In this document: positions 21,312-22,285 of the stretch, piece after piece
Layout of the letters: every line of letters starts with the position of its first letter
How positions within the stretch are numbered: the stretch's first letter is position 1
DNA from: JBKSMP01 sp964582055
GTDB lineage: Bacteria > Verrucomicrobiota > Verrucomicrobiia > Opitutales > UBA9783
Direction of reading: 5' to 3'
DNA: 22,285 bases
Assembly: GCA_964582055.1 (NCBI GenBank)
Contig: CAZOPT010000011.1
Span: 1 to 22,285, forward strand
Notes under the pieces: model-generated
Told to the model about the DNA's origin: nothing
Databases searched by the model: none
Seen by the model: the letters and a program-made list of their open reading frames with translations, nothing else
Made by a program: the position numbers and the translations under genes

Positions 21312-21848
21312 ATGACGGTTATAACATTTTCTTGGCTTATAAGCATTGGTTTAATAATTTTAGGCTTCAGTTTGATGCACTGTAGTGAAGACAAAAGAAC
21401 CAATTGCTTGCATTTTCTGCGCAATAACACATGGGGATTGACATTGTTTGGAATTGCAAGCTTTTGGTTTTTAATAAAAATAGCAAACTTGGGAGAAGCT
21501 GACTTTGGCGCATACAAACATTGGCTGCTTTTTCTTTTTATCAGTATTTTTATAGGTTGCGGAATTTACTGGAAAGATTTTTTAGTCGTTCGCGCTATTG
21601 CAATGTTAACCTTAATGCTTTGCCACTTGGGATTACAGGTCGGTTACATGAGTTCAGCAATTGTACGTCCTTTCTTATCGCTATTATTTTATAGTTTAAT
21701 TATTCTGGCATTACTTTTTGGAACCTATCCTTTTAAGGCAAGAGATTTGTTACCAGTCCTTTTTAGCAAAAAAGCGCGGTATTTAAAGTGGTCGGGAGTT
21801 ATAAGCCTTTCTTACGGTTTCTTACTCATCATCTTATCCCTTCAATAA
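21312..21848 (+). CDS. Unknown integral membrane protein, about six TM segments
   Basis: A 178-residue protein I do not recognise. Hydrophobic segments lie at about 5-22, 41-60, 71-87, 91-111, 118-138 and 160-176, joined by short loops. Basic stretches are EDKR-T (26-30), RNN (37-39), KAR (142-144) and KKARYLK (153-159). No catalytic or transport motif is visible. It is the first gene of a plus-strand transcript, with its own candidate promoter and no Shine-Dalgarno. The guanylate kinase ATG comes one base after its stop, so the two are tightly coupled, although a shared function is not obvious. It reads as a real gene because of its length, its promoter and the abutting gmk. Confidence 0.75.
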   Translation: MTVITFSWLISIGLIILGFSLMHCSEDKRTNCLHFLRNNTWGLTLFGIASFWFLIKIANLGEADFGAYKHWLLFLFISIFIGCGIYWKDFLVVRAIAMLTLMLCHLGLQVGYMSSAIVRPFLSLLFYSLIILALLFGTYPFKARDLLPVLFSKKARYLKWSGVISLSYGFLLIILSLQ

Positions 21849-21849
21849 C

Positions 21850-22285
21850 ATGAAAAATTCTTTACTGATTGTAATAACTGGAACATCTGGTAGCGGAAAA
21901 ACAACATTATGTTCGCGTTTTTTAACAGAATTCAAACAAGCTCGACGCGTCATCACGACAACGACAAGAATACCTCGTGTAGGTGAAACAAATGGTGTTG
22001 ATTATTACTTTGAAGACAAAGAGCGTTTTTTACAAAGAGTATCCAGTGAAGAATTTTTTGAATATGCGCTCGTTTATGAGAATTATTACGGAGTTTCACG
22101 AGATGCAATTCTTGGAGTTGATTCCAAAAATGATTTAATCATTTGCCTTGATGTGCAAGGAGCAAAAACCTTGCAAGCTAAGTGGTGTTCTACAGTAGGG
22201 CGTCGATTGATAACTGTGTTCGTAAGTCCAGAAACACTGCAAGAACTGCATCATCGCCTTAAAATGCGTGATACCGACGATGAAC
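21850..22285 (+). CDS. gmk: Guanylate kinase, 3' end cut by the window
   Basis: Phosphorylates GMP to GDP with ATP in nucleotide metabolism. The first 145 codons are present. The protein starts MKNSLLIVITGTSGSGKTTL, with the P-loop GTSGSGKTT at 11-19. The GMP-binding block TTTTRIPRVGETNGVDYYF follows, then FFEYALVYENYYGVSRD and ICLDVQGAK. The lid segment RLKMRDTDDE is the last sequence visible. About 50 to 60 more residues are expected beyond the window. The start is one base after the preceding stop, with no Shine-Dalgarno, so translation probably depends on the membrane-protein gene upstream. Confidence 0.96.
   Translation, partial: MKNSLLIVITGTSGSGKTTLCSRFLTEFKQARRVITTTTRIPRVGETNGVDYYFEDKERFLQRVSSEEFFEYALVYENYYGVSRDAILGVDSKNDLIICLDVQGAKTLQAKWCSTVGRRLITVFVSPETLQELHHRLKMRDTDDE

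Overview
The window is 22.3 kb of AT-rich, tightly packed bacterial chromosome. It is almost entirely core genes for translation, DNA repair and the cell envelope, with one orphan gene pair in the middle. The best taxonomic clue is the 52-residue basic protein at 2222..2380, which matches my memory of a small-basic-protein family (TIGR04137) confined to Chlamydiae and Verrucomicrobia. RNase HIII, a dimer-type glycyl-tRNA synthetase and a CdsA signature reading PGIGG fit the same PVC group. I infer a Verrucomicrobiota or Chlamydiae relative. The genus cannot be told from this sequence, and a host-associated life is only a guess. No phage, insertion sequence, CRISPR array or rRNA gene was seen.

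Layout. 40..1870 (minus): an MFS carrier, then endonuclease III, overlapping by 8 bases. 2117..3871 (plus): tRNA-Thr(CGT), the small basic protein, elongation factor P and RNase HIII, with gaps of 29, 6 and 3 bases, probably one translation-related transcript. 3888..4915 (minus): bS21 and then KsgA, two proteins that act at the 3' end of 16S rRNA. bS21 has the only long Shine-Dalgarno sequence in the window. 5067..7199 (plus): two tandem paralogues of unknown function, each with a weak signal peptide and a C-terminal region laid out like a SAM-methyltransferase fold. These are the main novelty. 7204..11766 (minus): GlyRS, a PseC-like aminotransferase, GltX and RsmD, in transcription order. 11767..12387 is the only long stretch without a convincing gene. 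12388..15523 (plus): MutS and a DUF374 acyltransferase. 15520..17736 (minus): a GspE/PilB-type ATPase with an N-terminal GAF domain. 17890..21184 (minus): AspS, UppS and CdsA, with the 3' end of cdsA lost in a 100-N assembly gap. 21312..22285 (plus): an unknown membrane protein and guanylate kinase, cut by the window end.

Regulation. Most starts have no Shine-Dalgarno sequence. Several first genes of transcripts have a sigma70-like -10 box only 6 to 17 bases before the start codon, which suggests leaderless or very short-leader mRNAs. rpsU contrasts with them: it has a leader of about 28 bases and a strong ribosome binding site. Downstream genes in each cluster start at or overlap the previous stop, suggesting translational coupling. 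All functional assignments come from reading motifs by eye; no database search was run.
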